From assembly GCA_020832965.1 (NCBI GenBank), contig JAJHRM010000136.1, positions 1 to 6,829 on the forward strand: a stretch of 6,829 nt of DNA, given 5' to 3'. Positions 6,137-6,829 of this stretch are shown piece by piece; position 1 is the first letter of the stretch, and every line of letters starts with the position of its first letter. A program made the position numbers and the translations under genes. The notes under the pieces were generated by a model. That model was not told the origin of the DNA. It did no database searches and worked only from the letters and a program-made list of their open reading frames with translations. The stretch comes from Thermofilum sp. (GTDB taxonomy: Archaea; Thermoproteota; Thermoprotei; Thermofilales; Thermofilaceae).

Positions 6137-6142
6137 CATATA
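6137..6142 (-). promoter_or_regulatory. Possible TATA box for the second nucleotidyltransferase
   Basis: The minus strand reads CTGTATATGC. A start about 26 nt downstream (near 6114) would give a leader of about 47 nt containing the Shine-Dalgarno and the short leader frame. Unlike the genes at 3719 and 3956, this gene would then have a leadered mRNA. Confidence 0.35.
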
Positions 6143-6260
6143 CAGTGCTCGCGCTCAATATCTTGCGCCAGCACTGGCTTATGCATCGAAAAGTGGGGAA
6201 GAGGAGGGGGTAAAAAACCGTTGCTGCACGTATGCGCGCAGACTTCGCATGCTCGCCTAG

Positions 6261-6407
6261 CTTGCACCGAGCGCGGGCGCTATGGTGGCTTTGTGTCTTC
6301 CGGAGGATGTTGGGAGGGTTGCGGAGGCTATTAGGCGCGCCGGAGGCTACCCGTACGTTACGAGGGTTGCCGGCGCGGGTTTGAGGGTGGAGTACTTTGA
6401 AGCGTGA
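6261..6407 (+). pseudogene. Probable C-terminal remnant of a GHMP-family kinase
   Basis: After an in-frame TAG at 6258-6260 the frame runs 48 codons to TGA 6405-6407. An ATG at 6282 would give 41 residues. The peptide begins LAPSAGAMVALCLPEDVG and continues with VAEAIRRAGG, then YVTRVAGAGLRVEYFEA. This resembles the end of GHMP kinases such as mevalonate kinase: a Gly/Ser-rich loop before a buried strand (AMVAL), a helix after an acidic turn, a strand, and a terminal G-x-R-V strand. Reading the three plus-strand frames upstream (6181-6260) shows no continuation of such a kinase, so about 85% of the gene would be missing. No TATA box or Shine-Dalgarno fits ATG 6282. A hairpin with a T-tract lies 31 bases downstream, as expected if the old 3' end was kept. 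Alternatively it is a small gene of its own, or the resemblance is chance; the match is short and made by eye. Confidence 0.42.
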
Positions 6408-6438
6408 ACCGCGTGTTCGGCGGCTGTAGGGGTCTTCT

Positions 6439-6465
6439 GGAGCCCAGCTGGCTCCTCCTTTCTTT
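6439..6465 (+). terminator. Hairpin plus T-tract terminator after the kinase-like frame
   Basis: GGAGCC (6439-6444), loop CAGCT, GGCTCC (6450-6455) forms a perfect 6-bp stem followed by TCCTTTCTTTT. It is oriented for plus-strand transcription and lies 31 bases beyond the TGA of the kinase-like frame. Confidence 0.5.
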
Positions 6466-6690
6466 TAAGCTCGAACACTGTTAAACTCGCGCTCATCAGA
6501 TGCTCTTGATGGGTGGTTTAGGGGCGGGCTTTCTCCGCGCTTCGGGTTGGGCTTAGCTTTCTTTCCTTTTAGGGTTCGCTCTCTCGTTCGCGTTTTCCGC
6601 GTTTTCGCTGTGCAAGCCGTTTCTGCGGCTGCGGGCGTGGCGGTGTATCCGCGGGACACTTTTTGCTCGATTGGTGTATGGAAAGGGGTT
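6466..6690. other. Stretch without a convincing gene, pyrimidine-rich on the plus strand
   Basis: No frame here has a recognisable product or a start with supporting signals. Visible details are a tandem 9-bp direct repeat CGCGTTTTC (6589-6597 and 6598-6606), a short inverted repeat AGCCG/CGGCT (6615-6619 and 6626-6630), and CATCA/TGATG (6494-6498 and 6507-6511). The plus-strand frame from 6557 is open to the window end but has no convincing start. Confidence 0.5.
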
Positions 6691-6782
6691 CGTTAAGCTG
6701 GTTCAACGGTTTTCGCTGAACTGGTTCAGCGGGGGGGTTCTCGTTGAACCGGTTCAACGGGGTTTGTTGAGCTGGTTCAGCG
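6691..6782. repeat. Array of four regularly spaced 18-bp dyad repeats
   Basis: Copies are R1 6691-6708 CGTTAAGCTGGTTCAACG, R2 6714-6731 CGCTGAACTGGTTCAGCG, R3 6742-6759 CGTTGAACCGGTTCAACG and R4 6765-6782 TGTTGAGCTGGTTCAGCG. R3 is a perfect palindrome and R2 is perfect except at the two central bases. All right halves are GGTTCARCG, alternating A, G, A, G. Left halves are less conserved. Centres are 23, 28 and 23 bp apart, a symmetric layout that is also two tandem 51-bp units (6691-6741 and 6742-6792). Spacers of 5-10 bases are G/T-rich. The third-position pair is T-A in R1 and R3 but C-G in R2, a compensatory change. Plausible roles are cooperative binding sites for a dimeric protein, a chain of RNA hairpins, or an interspersed palindromic repeat. 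This is not a CRISPR: the spacers are too short. Confidence 0.8.
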
Positions 6783-6788
6783 AGATTC

Positions 6789-6800
6789 TTTCCGCGGAAA
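6789..6800. repeat. Perfect 12-bp palindrome beside the dyad array
   Basis: TTTCCGCGGAAA starts 7 bases after the last dyad. It has a different core from the array, so it would be a separate site. It may be chance or part of the same control region. Confidence 0.45.
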
Positions 6801-6829
6801 AAGGTTTGGGGCTGCCGCGCGCGGTGGCT

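Noticed and set aside
6073..6267. 64-residue minus-strand ORF with several cysteines upstream of the second nucleotidyltransferase
   Set aside because: It has no recognisable family, no RBS, and its putative promoter would lie inside the kinase-like frame. Only its last 10 codons are noted as a possible leader.
6698..6760. tRNA T-arm or B-box, suggested by GGTTCAA
   Set aside because: No acceptor stem, anticodon arm or CCA-adjacent structure can be folded around it. The motif is explained by the dyads.
6691..6782. CRISPR array
   Set aside because: The repeats are 18 bp with 5-10 bp spacers, far too short, and there are no cas genes.

Overview
The window looks like archaeal chromosome, most likely from a hyperthermophilic crenarchaeote of the Thermoproteales/Thermofilum type. 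The lineage is an inference; no rRNA or other marker is present. Three things point that way. TATA-like boxes sit about 25 nt upstream of start codons with almost no leader (3741-3747 before GTG 3719; 3928-3934 before ATG 3956). GTG and TTG starts are used. The one clear Shine-Dalgarno is of the GGTGA type (6073-6078).

Layout, left to right. (1) 2-538 (+): the 3' end of a very AT-rich gene with a C-terminal membrane anchor, cut by the window edge. (2) 535-2157 (-): a large polytopic membrane protein resembling a GT-C glycosyltransferase, whose stop overlaps that of gene 1. (3) 2324-2929 (+): an unrecognised polytopic membrane protein. (4) 2937-3719 (-): a sugar-phosphate nucleotidyltransferase. 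(5) 3956-5251 (+): an extremely GC-rich Wzx/MATE-like flippase. (6) 5402-6067 (-): a second, divergent nucleotidyltransferase of the same subfamily. (7) 6261-6407 (+): a short frame resembling the last part of a GHMP kinase, probably a gene remnant, followed by a hairpin plus T-tract. (8) 6408-6829: no convincing gene, but an array of four regularly spaced 18-bp dyads.

The readable genes suggest a surface-glycan locus. Two enzymes would activate sugar phosphates as NDP-sugars, the flippase would move lipid-linked sugar across the membrane, and the GT-C protein would use the exported polyprenyl-sugar. No two adjacent genes are co-directional, so each is probably transcribed separately. This is a functional neighbourhood rather than an operon.

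Base composition changes sharply across the window, from about 22-33% G+C at the left edge to about 75% inside the flippase, which suggests a mosaic of different origins. The most unusual object is the dyad array at 6691-6782. It has centre spacings of 23, 28 and 23 bp, invariant right half-sites and a compensatory change between copies.
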